Origin: Aureimonas pseudogalii
GTDB lineage: Bacteria > Pseudomonadota > Alphaproteobacteria > Rhizobiales > Rhizobiaceae
Reading direction: 5' to 3'
Assembly (NCBI RefSeq): GCF_014196835.1
Contig: NZ_JACIEK010000006.1
Coordinates: 62,001 to 126,000 of the forward strand
DNA length: 64,000 bases
Below are positions 56,621 through 64,000 of the stretch, one piece after another. Each line of letters opens with the position of its first letter. Position 1 is the first letter of the stretch. The translations under genes were made by a program, and so were the position numbers. Below the pieces are notes generated by a model. That model had not been told where the DNA came from and made no database searches. It saw only the letters and a program-made list of their open reading frames with translations.

Positions 56621-58120
56621 TTATTCGAGGCCCAGCTTGGCCTTGACGATGTCGTTGACGGCCTGCGGGTTGGCCTTGCCGCCCATCGCACGCATCGCTT
56701 GGCCGACGAACCAGCCAGCGAGCGTCGGCTTCGCCTGCGCTTGCGCCACCTTGTCCGGGTTGGCGGCGACGATCTCGTCCACCGCCTTTTCGATCGCGCC
56801 GGTGTCCGTCACCTGCCGTAGGCCCCGGCTCTCGACGAGCGCCGCGGGATCGCCGCCCTCGTTCCAGACGATCTCGAAGAGATCCTTGGCGATCTTGCCC
56901 GAGATCGTGCCGTCGCGGATGAGGTCGAGGATGGCGCCGAGCTGGCCGGTGGCGATCGGCGTTTCCTCGATGCCCTTGCCGCTCTTGTTCAGCGCACCGA
57001 GCAGGTCGTTGATCACCCAGTTCGCCGCCTGCTTGGCGTCGCGCCCTTCCGCCACGCCCTCGAAATAATCGGCGATCGCCTTGTCGGACACAAGGATCGA
57101 GGCGTCGTAGGGCGAGAGACCAGCAACGTCGATCAGCCGCTGGCGCTTGTCGTCGGGCAGTTCAGGAAGATCGGCTCGCAGGCTCTCCACGAAGGCGTCG
57201 TCAAACTCAAGCGGCAGCAGATCGGGATCGGGGAAGTAGCGATAGTCGTGCGCGTCTTCCTTCGAGCGCATAGCGCGCGTCTCGCCTTTCACGGGATCGA
57301 ACAGGCGCGTCTCCTGGTCGATCGAGCCGCCGTCCTCCAGAATCGCGATCTGGCGCCGCGCTTCCGATTCGATCGCCTGGCCCACGAAGCGGATCGAGTT
57401 GACGTTCTTGATCTCGCAGCGTGTTCCAAACGCGCCGCCGGGACGGCGCACGGAGACGTTGACGTCGGCCCGCATCGAGCCTTCGTCCATGTTGCCGTCG
57501 CAGGTTCCGAGATAGCGCAGGATCGTGCGCAGCTTGGTGAGGTAGGCCTTGGCCTCGTCGGCCGAGCGGATGTCGGGCTTGGAAACGATCTCCATAAGCG
57601 CCACGCCCGAGCGGTTGAGATCGACGTAGCTCATCGTGGCGTGCTGGTCGTGCAGCGACTTGCCGGCGTCCTGCTCGAGATGCAGCCGCTCGACGCCGAC
57701 ATCGATCTCCTCGAACTGGCCCTTCTGGTCCGGCCCGACCGAGACGATCACCTGCCCCTCGCCGACGATCGGATGAGCGAACTGCGAGATCTGGTAGCCC
57801 TGCGGCAGGTCGGGATAGAAATAGTTCTTGCGGTCGAAGACCGAGCGCTTGTTGATCTGCGCCTTGAGCCCAAGCCCGGTGCGCACGGCTTGGCGTACGC
57901 AGTGCTCGTTGATGACGGGCAGCATGCCGGGCATCGCGGCGTCTACCAGCGAGACGTTGTCGTTCGGCGCGGAGCCGAACTGCGTGGAGGCGCCGGAGAA
58001 GAGCTTGGCCTCCGACAGCACCTGCGCGTGCACCTCCATGCCGACGACGATCTCCCAGTCACCGGTAAGGCCGGCGATGAACTTCTTCGGGTCGGGCGTG
58101 CGGGTATCGACGAGGGACAT
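56621..58120 (-). CDS. gatB: Aspartyl/glutamyl-tRNA amidotransferase subunit B
   Basis: Kinase/amidase-linked subunit (499 residues) that phosphorylates Glu-tRNA-Gln or Asp-tRNA-Asn before amidation. Marks are [40 protein letters not shown] [30 protein letters not shown], and the C-terminal Yqey tail ([14 protein letters not shown]). It follows gatA after 54 bases. Confidence 0.96.
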   Translation of the reverse strand: MSLVDTRTPDPKKFIAGLTGDWEIVVGMEVHAQVLSEAKLFSGASTQFGSAPNDNVSLVDAAMPGMLPVINEHCVRQAVRTGLGLKAQINKRSVFDRKNYFYPDLPQGYQISQFAHPIVGEGQVIVSVGPDQKGQFEEIDVGVERLHLEQDAGKSLHDQHATMSYVDLNRSGVALMEIVSKPDIRSADEAKAYLTKLRTILRYLGTCDGNMDEGSMRADVNVSVRRPGGAFGTRCEIKNVNSIRFVGQAIESEARRQIAILEDGGSIDQETRLFDPVKGETRAMRSKEDAHDYRYFPDPDLLPLEFDDAFVESLRADLPELPDDKRQRLIDVAGLSPYDASILVSDKAIADYFEGVAEGRDAKQAANWVINDLLGALNKSGKGIEETPIATGQLGAILDLIRDGTISGKIAKDLFEIVWNEGGDPAALVESRGLRQVTDTGAIEKAVDEIVAANPDKVAQAQAKPTLAGWFVGQAMRAMGGKANPQAVNDIVKAKLGLE

Positions 58121-58174
58121 GGCGAACTCTGAGTGGGACGGACGGACGAGCGGGACGTTAGGCGTTGCGCGGGG

Positions 58175-59656
58175 CTACCACCAGCGCGGCGCTTCGAACC
58201 GGCCTGCCGAGGTCTCGATGACCGAGGCCGCGGCGAACAGCGTCTCCTCGTCGAAGGGCCGGCCGATGAGCTGCAGGCCGAGCGGCGTGCCCTCCGCCGA
58301 GAGCCCGGCGGGAACGGCGATGCCGGGCAGGCCTGCCATGTTGACCGTGATCGTGAAGACGTCCTGCAGATACATCGCAACCGGGTCTTTCGCCAGGTTC
58401 TCGTCGCCGATGGCGAAGGCAGCCGACGGCGTCGCGGGCGTCAGCAAGGCGTCGATTCCATCATGGAACACGGTCTCGAAGTCGCGCTTGATTAGAGTGC
58501 GAACCTTCTGCGCCTTCAGGTAATAGGCGTCGTAATAGCCGGCCGACAGCACGTAGGTGCCGATCATGATGCGACGTTTGACCTCGCGGCCGAAGCCGCT
58601 GGCGCGGGTGTTCTCGTACATCTCGGCGATATCGCGACCGGGCACGCGCAGGCCGTAGCGAACGCCGTCGTAACGCGCGAGATTGGACGAGGCTTCCGCT
58701 GGCGCGACGATGTAGTAGGCCGGCAGCGCGTATTTCGTATGCGGGAGTGAAACGTCGACAATCTCGGCGCCGGCCTCGCGGAGCATCGCGATGCCCTTGG
58801 TCCAGAGATCCTCGATTTCGGAGGGCATGCCCTCGACGCGGTATTCGCGGGGAATGCCGATGCGCAGACCCTTCACCGAGCGGCCGACGGCCGCCTCGTA
58901 GTCCGGCACTTCGCGATCCACCGACGTCGTGTCCTTGGCATCGACCGACGCCATGGACCGCAGGAGGATCGCGGCGTCGCGCACGTCGCGCGCGATCGGG
59001 CCGGCCTGATCGAGCGAGGAGGCGTAGGCGGCGATGCCCCAGCGCGAGCAGCGGCCGTAGGTCGGCTTGATGCCGACCGTGCCGGTGAAGGCCGCCGGCT
59101 GGCGGATCGAGCCGCCCGTGTCGGTGGCGGTGGCGCCGGCGCAGAGATGCGCGGCCACGGCCGCCGCCGAGCCACCGGACGAGCCGCCCGGCACCAGGGC
59201 GACGTCCGAACCCGTGCGACGCCACGGATTGACGGTCGGGCCGTAGTGGCTCGACTCGTTCGACGAGCCCATGGCGAACTCGTCCATGTTCAGCTTGCCA
59301 AGCATCACCGCGCCATCGGCCCAGAGATTGGCGGTGACCGTCGATTCGTAGCGCGGCTCGAAGCCGTCGAGCACGTGCGAGGCTGCCTGCATGTGGACGC
59401 CTTCGGTGGCGAAGAGATCCTTCACGCCGAGCGGAATGCCTTCGAGTGCACCGGCCTCGCCGCGCGTCAGTCGCTCGTCCGACGCCGCTGCCATGGCGCG
59501 CGCCTTGTCCGCCGTGGTGGCGACGTAGGCGTTCAACGCGCCGTTCGCGCCTTCGATAGCCGACAGGTAGGCGCCCGTCAGTTCGCCGGCGGAGAACGTG
59601 CGGGCCTTCAGCGCGTCGCGAGCTTCGGCGATCGTCAGGGCGGTGAGGTCGGTCAT
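58175..59656 (-). CDS. gatA: Aspartyl/glutamyl-tRNA amidotransferase subunit A
   Basis: Glutaminase subunit (493 residues) of the amidase-signature family that supplies ammonia for Gln-tRNA-Gln or Asn-tRNA-Asn. The catalytic triad is visible as Lys79 (PLGVKDLF), Ser159 ([10 protein letters not shown]) and Ser183 ([11 protein letters not shown]). The ATG at 59656 overlaps the stop of the GNAT gene by four bases (ATGA), so its translation is linked to that gene. Confidence 0.96.
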   Translation of the reverse strand: MTDLTALTIAEARDALKARTFSAGELTGAYLSAIEGANGALNAYVATTADKARAMAAASDERLTRGEAGALEGIPLGVKDLFATEGVHMQAASHVLDGFEPRYESTVTANLWADGAVMLGKLNMDEFAMGSSNESSHYGPTVNPWRRTGSDVALVPGGSSGGSAAAVAAHLCAGATATDTGGSIRQPAAFTGTVGIKPTYGRCSRWGIAAYASSLDQAGPIARDVRDAAILLRSMASVDAKDTTSVDREVPDYEAAVGRSVKGLRIGIPREYRVEGMPSEIEDLWTKGIAMLREAGAEIVDVSLPHTKYALPAYYIVAPAEASSNLARYDGVRYGLRVPGRDIAEMYENTRASGFGREVKRRIMIGTYVLSAGYYDAYYLKAQKVRTLIKRDFETVFHDGIDALLTPATPSAAFAIGDENLAKDPVAMYLQDVFTITVNMAGLPGIAVPAGLSAEGTPLGLQLIGRPFDEETLFAAASVIETSAGRFEAPRWW

Positions 59657-60177
59657 GGTCGCGATTCGTCCGGAGTGCGGGAGATGGCGGCGGCCGAGCC
59701 GTCGCTCCCGAGGAGCTTGGTGTAGAACGCGGCATAGCCGCTGTCGGGATAGTCCGCGAAGGGGCCGCAGACCTCGAACCCGGCGCGTTCGTAGACCTTG
59801 CGGGCGGCATGGAAGCCGAGGCCGGTTTCGAGAGAGAGCCGGCCGAAGCCTTCGGCCCGCGCCTTCGCCTCGACGGCCGCCAACAGTTCATCGGCGATGC
59901 CGCGCCCCCGCGCGTCGGCGCGCAGATACATGCGCTTCACTTCCGCCAGACCTGCCGAGTGGCGCCGGAGAGCGGCGCAACCTACAGCCCGGCCGTCCAG
60001 ACGCGCGACGAAGGTGGTGGTCTCCGGGCCGGCCATCTGGTCGGCGGTCATCTGGAAGCGGAACTCGAGCGGCGTGTCGGGCTCCTGCGCGTCGATGGCG
60101 TCGTTGAGCTCGGCGATCAGCGCGCGCACGTCGTCCTGCAACGGCGTCTCCTCGCAGATCGCGACGGGCGGTGCCAT
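59653..60177 (-). CDS. GNAT family N-acetyltransferase
   Basis: A 174-residue acetyltransferase with the acetyl-CoA loop [20 protein letters not shown], the core [15 protein letters not shown] and [11 protein letters not shown], and the C-terminal [24 protein letters not shown]. The substrate is unknown. The ATG at 60177 begins one base after the gatC stop; the upstream frame runs into gatC. It is sandwiched between gatC and gatA with coupled junctions on both sides. Confidence 0.9.
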   Translation of the reverse strand: MAPPVAICEETPLQDDVRALIAELNDAIDAQEPDTPLEFRFQMTADQMAGPETTTFVARLDGRAVGCAALRRHSAGLAEVKRMYLRADARGRGIADELLAAVEAKARAEGFGRLSLETGLGFHAARKVYERAGFEVCGPFADYPDSGYAAFYTKLLGSDGSAAAISRTPDESRP

Positions 60178-60178
60178 G

Positions 60179-60466
60179 CTACTCGACGACCTTCGGCACC
60201 AGGAAGAAATGCTCGTCGGTTTCCGGCGCGTTGGCGACGATGTCGTCAGCCTTGTGCCCATCGGTCACCACGTCGCGGCGCTTCTTCATCTCCATCGGGA
60301 TGACCGACGTCATCGGCTCGACGCCGGAGACGTCGACCTCGGACAGCTGCTCGACGAAGCCGAGGATCGAGTTGAGCTCGCCCTGCATCGTCGCGACGTC
60401 CTCGTCGGTGACGGCGATTCGTGCGAGGCGCGCGACGCGTCGCACGGTGGCGGTATCGACGGACAT
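60179..60466 (-). CDS. gatC: Aspartyl/glutamyl-tRNA amidotransferase subunit C
   Basis: Small subunit (95 residues) that holds GatA and GatB together. Marks are [39 protein letters not shown] and the C-terminal FFLVPKVVE. It leads the gatC-GNAT-gatA-gatB operon, behind the predicted promoter at 60505-60533. Confidence 0.95.
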   Translation of the reverse strand: MSVDTATVRRVARLARIAVTDEDVATMQGELNSILGFVEQLSEVDVSGVEPMTSVIPMEMKKRRDVVTDGHKADDIVANAPETDEHFFLVPKVVE

Positions 60467-60504
60467 GCGGATCCTTCGGAGCTGCGGTGGGGCTGATGGA
60501 TCCC

Positions 60505-60533
60505 GCTATATCGGCGCCTCCGCCCCGACGCAA
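60505..60533 (-). promoter_or_regulatory. Predicted gatC promoter, overlapping a hairpin
   Basis: On the minus strand TTGCGT (60533-60528) and TATAGC (60510-60505) are exactly 17 bases apart, about 38 bases upstream of gatC. The -35 falls in the loop and upper stem of the long inverted repeat at 60515-60549. It is a prediction by eye. Confidence 0.5.
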
Positions 60534-60549
60534 CGTCGAGGCGGAGGCG
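60515..60549. terminator. Long hairpin after the metallo-hydrolase gene
   Basis: Inverted repeat of 10 plus 5 pairs with a single c/a mismatch (CGCCTCCGCC-c-CGACG, loop CAA, CGTCG-a-GGCGGAGGCG). It lies 13 bases past the hydrolase stop on the minus strand. No T run follows, so termination may be Rho-assisted, or the structure may act as a 3' stabiliser. Confidence 0.55.
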
Positions 60550-60562
60550 AATGGAGGGCGCT

Positions 60563-61264
60563 CTAGATCTCGAAGGCTTCGCCGGGGGTGGGCGTCTTCA
60601 CGCGCGAGGCCTCGTCCTCCATGGCTTCCTTGAACTTGTCGGGGTTGGGATCGAGGATCGGCATCGTGCCCCAATGCAGCGGAATGATCGTCTCGAAGTT
60701 GAAGTAGCGCCGGCAGGCCAGCGCAGCGACGGCCGCGCCCATGGTCAGCCGGTCGCCCACGGGAACCAGCCCGATCTTCGGGTGGTGCAGTTCCTCGATG
60801 ATCGCCATGTCGGCAAAGATGTCGGTGTCGCCCATGTGGTAGACGCTGGGCCCTTGCGCGAAGTGCAGGACGAGGCCGTTGGGCATGCCGAGATAGGTGA
60901 TCTCGCCATTCTCCGAAATGTCGGACGACGAGTGGAAGGCCTGCGTCAACGTCACCGAGAAGTCGTCGAACTTGATCGTGCCGCCGGTGTTCGCCGGCTC
61001 GATGTTCTCGACGCCCTTGCCCGACAGCCAGTTCACGAGCTCGTAGGTGCCGGCGACCTTTGCGTCGGTACGCTTGGCGATCTCGACGGTGTCGCCGACA
61101 TGATCGGAATGCCCGTGGCTGAGAAGAATGTGGGTGGCGCCGTCCGTCGCCGCCTTCACGTCGCCCTTGAAGTGCGGATTGCCCGTAAGAAACGGGTCGA
61201 TCAGGATGACCGACGAGCCTGTGTCGATCCGAAAGGCCGAGTGGCCGAAATACGTCATCTTCAT
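60563..61264 (-). CDS. Metal-dependent hydrolase, UPF0173 type
   Basis: Beta-lactamase-fold protein (233 residues) with the HxHxDH metal motif [12 protein letters not shown] (His50, His52, Asp54, His55), [12 protein letters not shown] and [12 protein letters not shown]. The reaction is unknown; the family is conserved in bacteria and archaea. The ATG at 61264 starts [13 protein letters not shown], and the frame upstream is not conserved. It is divergent from ruvX. Confidence 0.92.
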   Translation of the reverse strand: MKMTYFGHSAFRIDTGSSVILIDPFLTGNPHFKGDVKAATDGATHILLSHGHSDHVGDTVEIAKRTDAKVAGTYELVNWLSGKGVENIEPANTGGTIKFDDFSVTLTQAFHSSSDISENGEITYLGMPNGLVLHFAQGPSVYHMGDTDIFADMAIIEELHHPKIGLVPVGDRLTMGAAVAALACRRYFNFETIIPLHWGTMPILDPNPDKFKEAMEDEASRVKTPTPGEAFEI

Positions 61265-61357
61265 GCTAGGAGGTCCTCGTCTGGGAGCGCGGCCTCTTTG
61301 GCCCCGTCGCCTTGCCGGCGACAGATAGGGCCGACGCCGAGCGATCAAGGAGCGTTC

Positions 61358-61852
61358 ATGCCTGTCGTCGACATCACGGAACTCGCCGCTCACCTGCCGC
61401 CGGGAAGCCTCGTCGCGGGTCTCGACCTCGGCACGAAGACCATCGGCCTCGCAGTCTCCGATCTCGGCCTGCGCTTCGCCACGCCGCGCCCGGTGATCCG
61501 ACGCGTCAAGTTCGGCGTGGATGCGCAGGTTCTGAAGGGTTTTCTCGATAGGGAGCGCTGCGGCGCGATCGTGCTGGGGCTGCCGCTGAACATGGACGGC
61601 AGCGAAGGACCGCGAGTCCAGTCGACCCGGGCCTTCGTGCGCAACTACCTGCCGCTCGACGACCGGCCCCTGTCCTTCTGGGACGAGCGCCTTTCGACGG
61701 TTGCCGCCGAGCGCGGCATGCTGGAGATGGACGTGTCACGCCGCAAGCGGGCGGAGCGAATCGACTCCGCCGCCGCGGCGTTCATCCTTCAGGGCGCGCT
61801 GGACAGGCTGTCGAGCGTGCGGTCCCGCCTCGCCGCCACGCGAGAGACTTGA
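61358..61852 (+). CDS. ruvX: Holliday junction resolvase-like RuvX (YqgF)
   Basis: RNase H-fold protein (164 residues) implicated in pre-16S rRNA 5' end processing and formerly in recombination. Marks are [37 protein letters not shown] and [16 protein letters not shown], with acidic metal ligands Asp in GLDLG, Glu in WDERL and Asp near [12 protein letters not shown]. The ATG follows an AAGGAG site. The 3' end overlaps the DUF6105 gene by 64 bases. Confidence 0.94.
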   Translation: MPVVDITELAAHLPPGSLVAGLDLGTKTIGLAVSDLGLRFATPRPVIRRVKFGVDAQVLKGFLDRERCGAIVLGLPLNMDGSEGPRVQSTRAFVRNYLPLDDRPLSFWDERLSTVAAERGMLEMDVSRRKRAERIDSAAAAFILQGALDRLSSVRSRLAATRET

Positions 61853-62124
61853 GTTCGGCTGCGCAGCCATCCGGCAATGACCTTGCGACGCCGAAACGCG
61901 TAGAGCGCGAGGACGATGGCACTGTCGAGAACGAGGGCTCGGGCGACCAGCGGCGGGAGGCTTTCCGGCGCGACGCCCAAAGTCTTCCCGTAGATCGCGA
62001 AGACGAGGTCGTACATTTCGCGTGAGAAGAAGAAGGTGCCGAGGTTCCAATCGTGCGAGGCGAGAACGAACCACGCGACGAGAAACGAGATCGGCGCGAA
62101 CCAGAGGCCGAGCAGCCAGCGCAT
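61789..62124 (-). CDS. DUF6105-like small membrane protein
   Basis: A 111-residue protein with two hydrophobic segments (about 3-22 and 62-80) and a conserved-looking middle [20 protein letters not shown]. It resembles the rhizobial DUF6105 family by memory of that pattern. Function unknown. It starts one base inside the stop of the upstream membrane gene (TGATG), and its C-terminal basic tail overlaps ruvX by 64 bases. Confidence 0.75.
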   Translation of the reverse strand: MRWLLGLWFAPISFLVAWFVLASHDWNLGTFFFSREMYDLVFAIYGKTLGVAPESLPPLVARALVLDSAIVLALYAFRRRKVIAGWLRSRTQVSRVAARRDRTLDSLSSAP

Positions 62125-62651
62125 CAGACTTCGCCCGCCGAAGTGTCCGGCGTCTTCATGTACCGGTCTTGACGCTCCCGAGGGATCGAGGCCTCGATCT
62201 CCAGCAACGCCTTGCGGAAGGCGAGATCATCCTCCTCGTCATCGGGCGCATGGACGACCGTATCGAACCCGAGCGCGAGAAGGCTGAGCGCCACCGACCA
62301 GAGGGCGAGGTCGATTCGATCGAAGACGTTGGCGAAGGGTTCTCCGAAGAGGAGACCCGCAACCACCATGCTCGTCGCGATGCCGATGCCGCCGAAGGCC
62401 AGAACCTCGCCCATCCGAACGCGCCGCTCGTCGGCCGTGTTGAGCATGGCGAGGGCGCACGCCAGCAGCGCGGCCGTCCCGAGCATGACGACGGCGATGA
62501 AGACGCCGCGCATGCCCTGCCCGGCGGGCGCTTCGAGCGCATGCCCCAGCAGCGTCGACTTCCCTGCAAGGCCAGCCAGTTCCGACAGGCCGGTGACGCC
62601 GAGGAAGCCCAGCCACAAACTCAACGCGAAATTCGTCGGCAATCTTGCCAT
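62124..62651 (-). CDS. Hypothetical four-helix membrane protein
   Basis: I do not recognise a family for this 175-residue protein. It has four hydrophobic segments (about 8-29, 48-70, 82-103 and 112-132) and an acidic C-terminal tail (APDDEEDDLAFRKALLEIEAS). It is coupled to the DUF6105-like gene by a one-base overlap. The pair is divergent from pyrB, and both predicted membrane proteins may work together. Confidence 0.75.
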   Translation of the reverse strand: MARLPTNFALSLWLGFLGVTGLSELAGLAGKSTLLGHALEAPAGQGMRGVFIAVVMLGTAALLACALAMLNTADERRVRMGEVLAFGGIGIATSMVVAGLLFGEPFANVFDRIDLALWSVALSLLALGFDTVVHAPDDEEDDLAFRKALLEIEASIPRERQDRYMKTPDTSAGEV

Positions 62652-62742
62652 GGTCGCACCCTCGCCAGCGTTAACAAATCGTAAACGCCAAACTCCGCGT
62701 TTCGGCTGCCGCTCGCAACGGAAAGACTTTCTTAGGGTTAAC

Positions 62743-62760
62743 GAGCGCTGCGTAGCGCTC
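62743..62760. repeat. Hairpin upstream of pyrB
   Basis: Perfect 7-base stem (GAGCGCT / AGCGCTC) with a GCGT loop. It lies just upstream of the predicted pyrB promoter, so it is not in the pyrB transcript if that promoter is used. It could be an operator or the end of an unseen transcript. Confidence 0.4.
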
Positions 62761-62769
62761 TGCCGCCGC

Positions 62770-62798
62770 TTGTGAGGAGGACCGGTTTCTCCTATAGG
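62770..62798 (+). promoter_or_regulatory. Predicted pyrB promoter
   Basis: TTGTGA (62770-62775) and TATAGG (62793-62798) are 17 bases apart. The -10 ends only nine bases before the pyrB ATG at 62808, so transcription would begin at or next to the start codon. No good ribosome site lies between. It is a prediction by eye. Confidence 0.5.
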
Positions 62799-62807
62799 CG
62801 GACCTCG

Positions 62808-63764
62808 ATGTCAGCGCCCTCTCCCACTCCGTCCGCCGCCCGTCGACACCTTCTCGGCATTGCCGGTCTGTCGCTTCCCGACATCCATGGTCTGATGGAT
62901 CTTGCCGAGAGCGAGGTCGCCGTGAGCCTCGGGCGCGACAAGAAGAAGGCGGCCCTCAAGGGGCGCACGCAGATCAACCTGTTCTTCGAGGCCTCCACGC
63001 GCACGCAGGCCTCGTTCGAGCTGGCCGGCAAGCGTCTCGGCGCCGACGTCATGAACATGTCGGTGGCGAACTCTTCGGTGAAGAAGGGCGAGACGCTCAT
63101 CGACACCGCGATGACGCTGAACGCGATGCGGCCCGACATTCTCGTGGTGCGCCACCACGCCGCCGGCGCCGTCGCGCTGCTGGCGCAGAAGGTTGGCTGC
63201 TCGGTCGTCAATGCTGGCGACGGCGCGCACGAGCACCCGACGCAGGCGCTGCTCGACGCCCTCACCATCCGGCGACACAAAGGCCGTGTCGCGCGCCTCG
63301 TGGTCGCGATCTGCGGCGACGTCCTTCACAGCCGGGTGGCGCGTTCCAACATCCTGCTGCTGAACGCCCTCGGCGCCGACGTGCGCGTCGTCGCCCCGTC
63401 CACCCTGCTGCCCGCCGGCATCGAGGAGATGGGTGTGCGCGTCTTCCGCCGCATGGAAGACGGGCTCGCGGGCGCCGACGTCGTGATGATGCTGCGGCTG
63501 CAGCGCGAGCGCATGGAGGGCTCGTTCGTGCCCTCGGTGCGCGAGTATTTCCGCTTCTTCGGCCTCGACGCGCAGAAGCTTAGCCACGCCAAGCCCGACG
63601 CGCTGGTGATGCATCCGGGCCCGATGAACCGCGGCGTCGAGATCGCGTCGGAGATCGCGGACGGGCCGCAGAGCGTCATCGAGGAACAGGTCGAGATGGG
63701 GGTCGCCGTGCGGATGGCCGTGATGGAATGGCTGATCGGCGACCATTCGGAGGCCTCACGATGA
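62808..63764 (+). CDS. pyrB: Aspartate carbamoyltransferase catalytic subunit
   Basis: Joins carbamoyl phosphate and aspartate in the first committed step of pyrimidine synthesis. The 318-residue protein has the carbamoyl phosphate loop [43 protein letters not shown] and [12 protein letters not shown]. The ATG at 62808 is preferred; an in-frame GTG at 62772 lies inside the predicted -35 element. It overlaps pyrC by four bases (ATGA). Confidence 0.96.
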   Translation: MSAPSPTPSAARRHLLGIAGLSLPDIHGLMDLAESEVAVSLGRDKKKAALKGRTQINLFFEASTRTQASFELAGKRLGADVMNMSVANSSVKKGETLIDTAMTLNAMRPDILVVRHHAAGAVALLAQKVGCSVVNAGDGAHEHPTQALLDALTIRRHKGRVARLVVAICGDVLHSRVARSNILLLNALGADVRVVAPSTLLPAGIEEMGVRVFRRMEDGLAGADVVMMLRLQRERMEGSFVPSVREYFRFFGLDAQKLSHAKPDALVMHPGPMNRGVEIASEIADGPQSVIEEQVEMGVAVRMAVMEWLIGDHSEASR

Positions 63765-64000
63765 GCGCCCAGCGTCCCGTCATTGTCGAGAACGTCCGGA
63801 TCCTCGACCCCTCGCGCGGCCTCGATGCGGCAGGAACGCTCATCGCGATCGACGGCGTGATCGCGGCATCCGGACCCGACGCCCTGAACCACGGCCGGCC
63901 CGACGATGCGGAGATCGTCGACGGCCGCGGCCTGCTGCTCATTCCCGGCCTCGTCGATGCGCGCGTCTTCATCGGCGAGCCCGGCGGCGAGCACCGCGAG
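63761..64000 (+). CDS. pyrC: Dihydroorotase (3' end outside window)
   Basis: The first 80 residues of a dihydroorotase-type amidohydrolase, cut by the window edge. The start [20 protein letters not shown] and the segment [21 protein letters not shown] fit the long PyrC type that is paired with PyrB in alphaproteobacteria. In some bacteria a homologue next to pyrB is inactive and structural; at the usual metal site DxHxH the sequence reads DARVF, so this copy may belong to the group lacking those His residues. The ATG overlaps the pyrB stop by four bases. Confidence 0.88.
   Translation, partial: MSAQRPVIVENVRILDPSRGLDAAGTLIAIDGVIAASGPDALNHGRPDDAEIVDGRGLLLIPGLVDARVFIGEPGGEHRE

Noticed and set aside
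1-64000. Mobile elements, CRISPR arrays, tRNA or rRNA genes
   Set aside because: No transposase or integrase sequence, no regularly spaced repeats and no cloverleaf or rRNA sequence was seen; base and codon use look uniform.

Overview
The window reads as ordinary chromosomal core of a GC-rich alphaproteobacterium of the order Hyphomicrobiales (Rhizobiales). Evidence: the LexA box type (GAAC/GTTC direct repeats with a 7-base gap), an eipB (DUF1849) gene, a phasin gene, the set NDUFA12 / DUF2155 / aat / accCB, DUF1489, DUF6105, and the order frr-uppS-cdsA-rseP-bamA-lpxD-fabZ-lpxA-lpxI-lpxB. The genus cannot be fixed from sequence reading alone. No insertion sequence, prophage, CRISPR array, tRNA or rRNA was seen.

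Layout. 1-5.9 kb: the 3' part of moeA, lexA with its own operators, comEC on the other strand, gltX. 6-7.4 kb: citrate synthase gltA with a bidirectional terminator. 7.4-20.7 kb: a long minus-strand run for translation and envelope building (rpsB, tsf, pyrH, frr, uppS, cdsA, rseP, bamA, lpxD, fabZ, lpxA, lpxI, lpxB). 20.7-25.7 kb: eipB, a small plus-strand run (RidA-like, glycerophosphodiesterase, FemAB-like acyltransferase, HIT protein) and an AzlCD pair. 25.8-29.3 kb: clpS-clpA and a phasin. 29.5-38.1 kb: a D,D-carboxypeptidase with a SPOR domain, several DUF proteins, a YdcF protein, a small glycosyltransferase-like gene and a 1134-residue AsmA-type protein. 38.3-46.1 kb: peroxiredoxin, DUF455, an M23 peptidase, prfB (read through a +1 frameshift), PBP1A and an amidase. 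46.1-49.6 kb: RNase E behind a long leader. 49.6-56.5 kb: an aminotransferase, an M48 peptidase with a DsbA-like thioredoxin, accB-accC-aat, and DUF2155-NDUFA12. 56.6-60.5 kb: gatC-GNAT-gatA-gatB. 60.5-64 kb: a metallo-hydrolase, ruvX, two small membrane proteins, pyrB and the start of pyrC.

The shared theme is the cell envelope: lipid A (lpxD/A/I/B), outer-membrane assembly (bamA, AsmA-type protein), site-2 proteolysis (rseP), undecaprenyl and phospholipid precursors (uppS, cdsA), and peptidoglycan (PBP1A, D,D-carboxypeptidase, amidase, M23, YdcF). A second theme is translation and its quality control (rpsB, tsf, frr, prfB, gatCAB, gltX, clpS/clpA/aat of the N-end rule, rne). Notably clpS-clpA and aat, the adaptor, unfoldase and tagging enzyme of one degradation pathway, all lie within the window though not together.

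I did not find a clearly new multi-gene system. The most useful non-gene signals are the prfB recoding site, a palindromic TTGCACTGCA site inside the phasin promoter that recurs upstream of gltA, a terminator between rpsB and tsf, a tiny upstream reading frame coupled to a glycosyltransferase-like gene, and promoters sitting almost on the start codon of pyrB or inside a hairpin before gatC.
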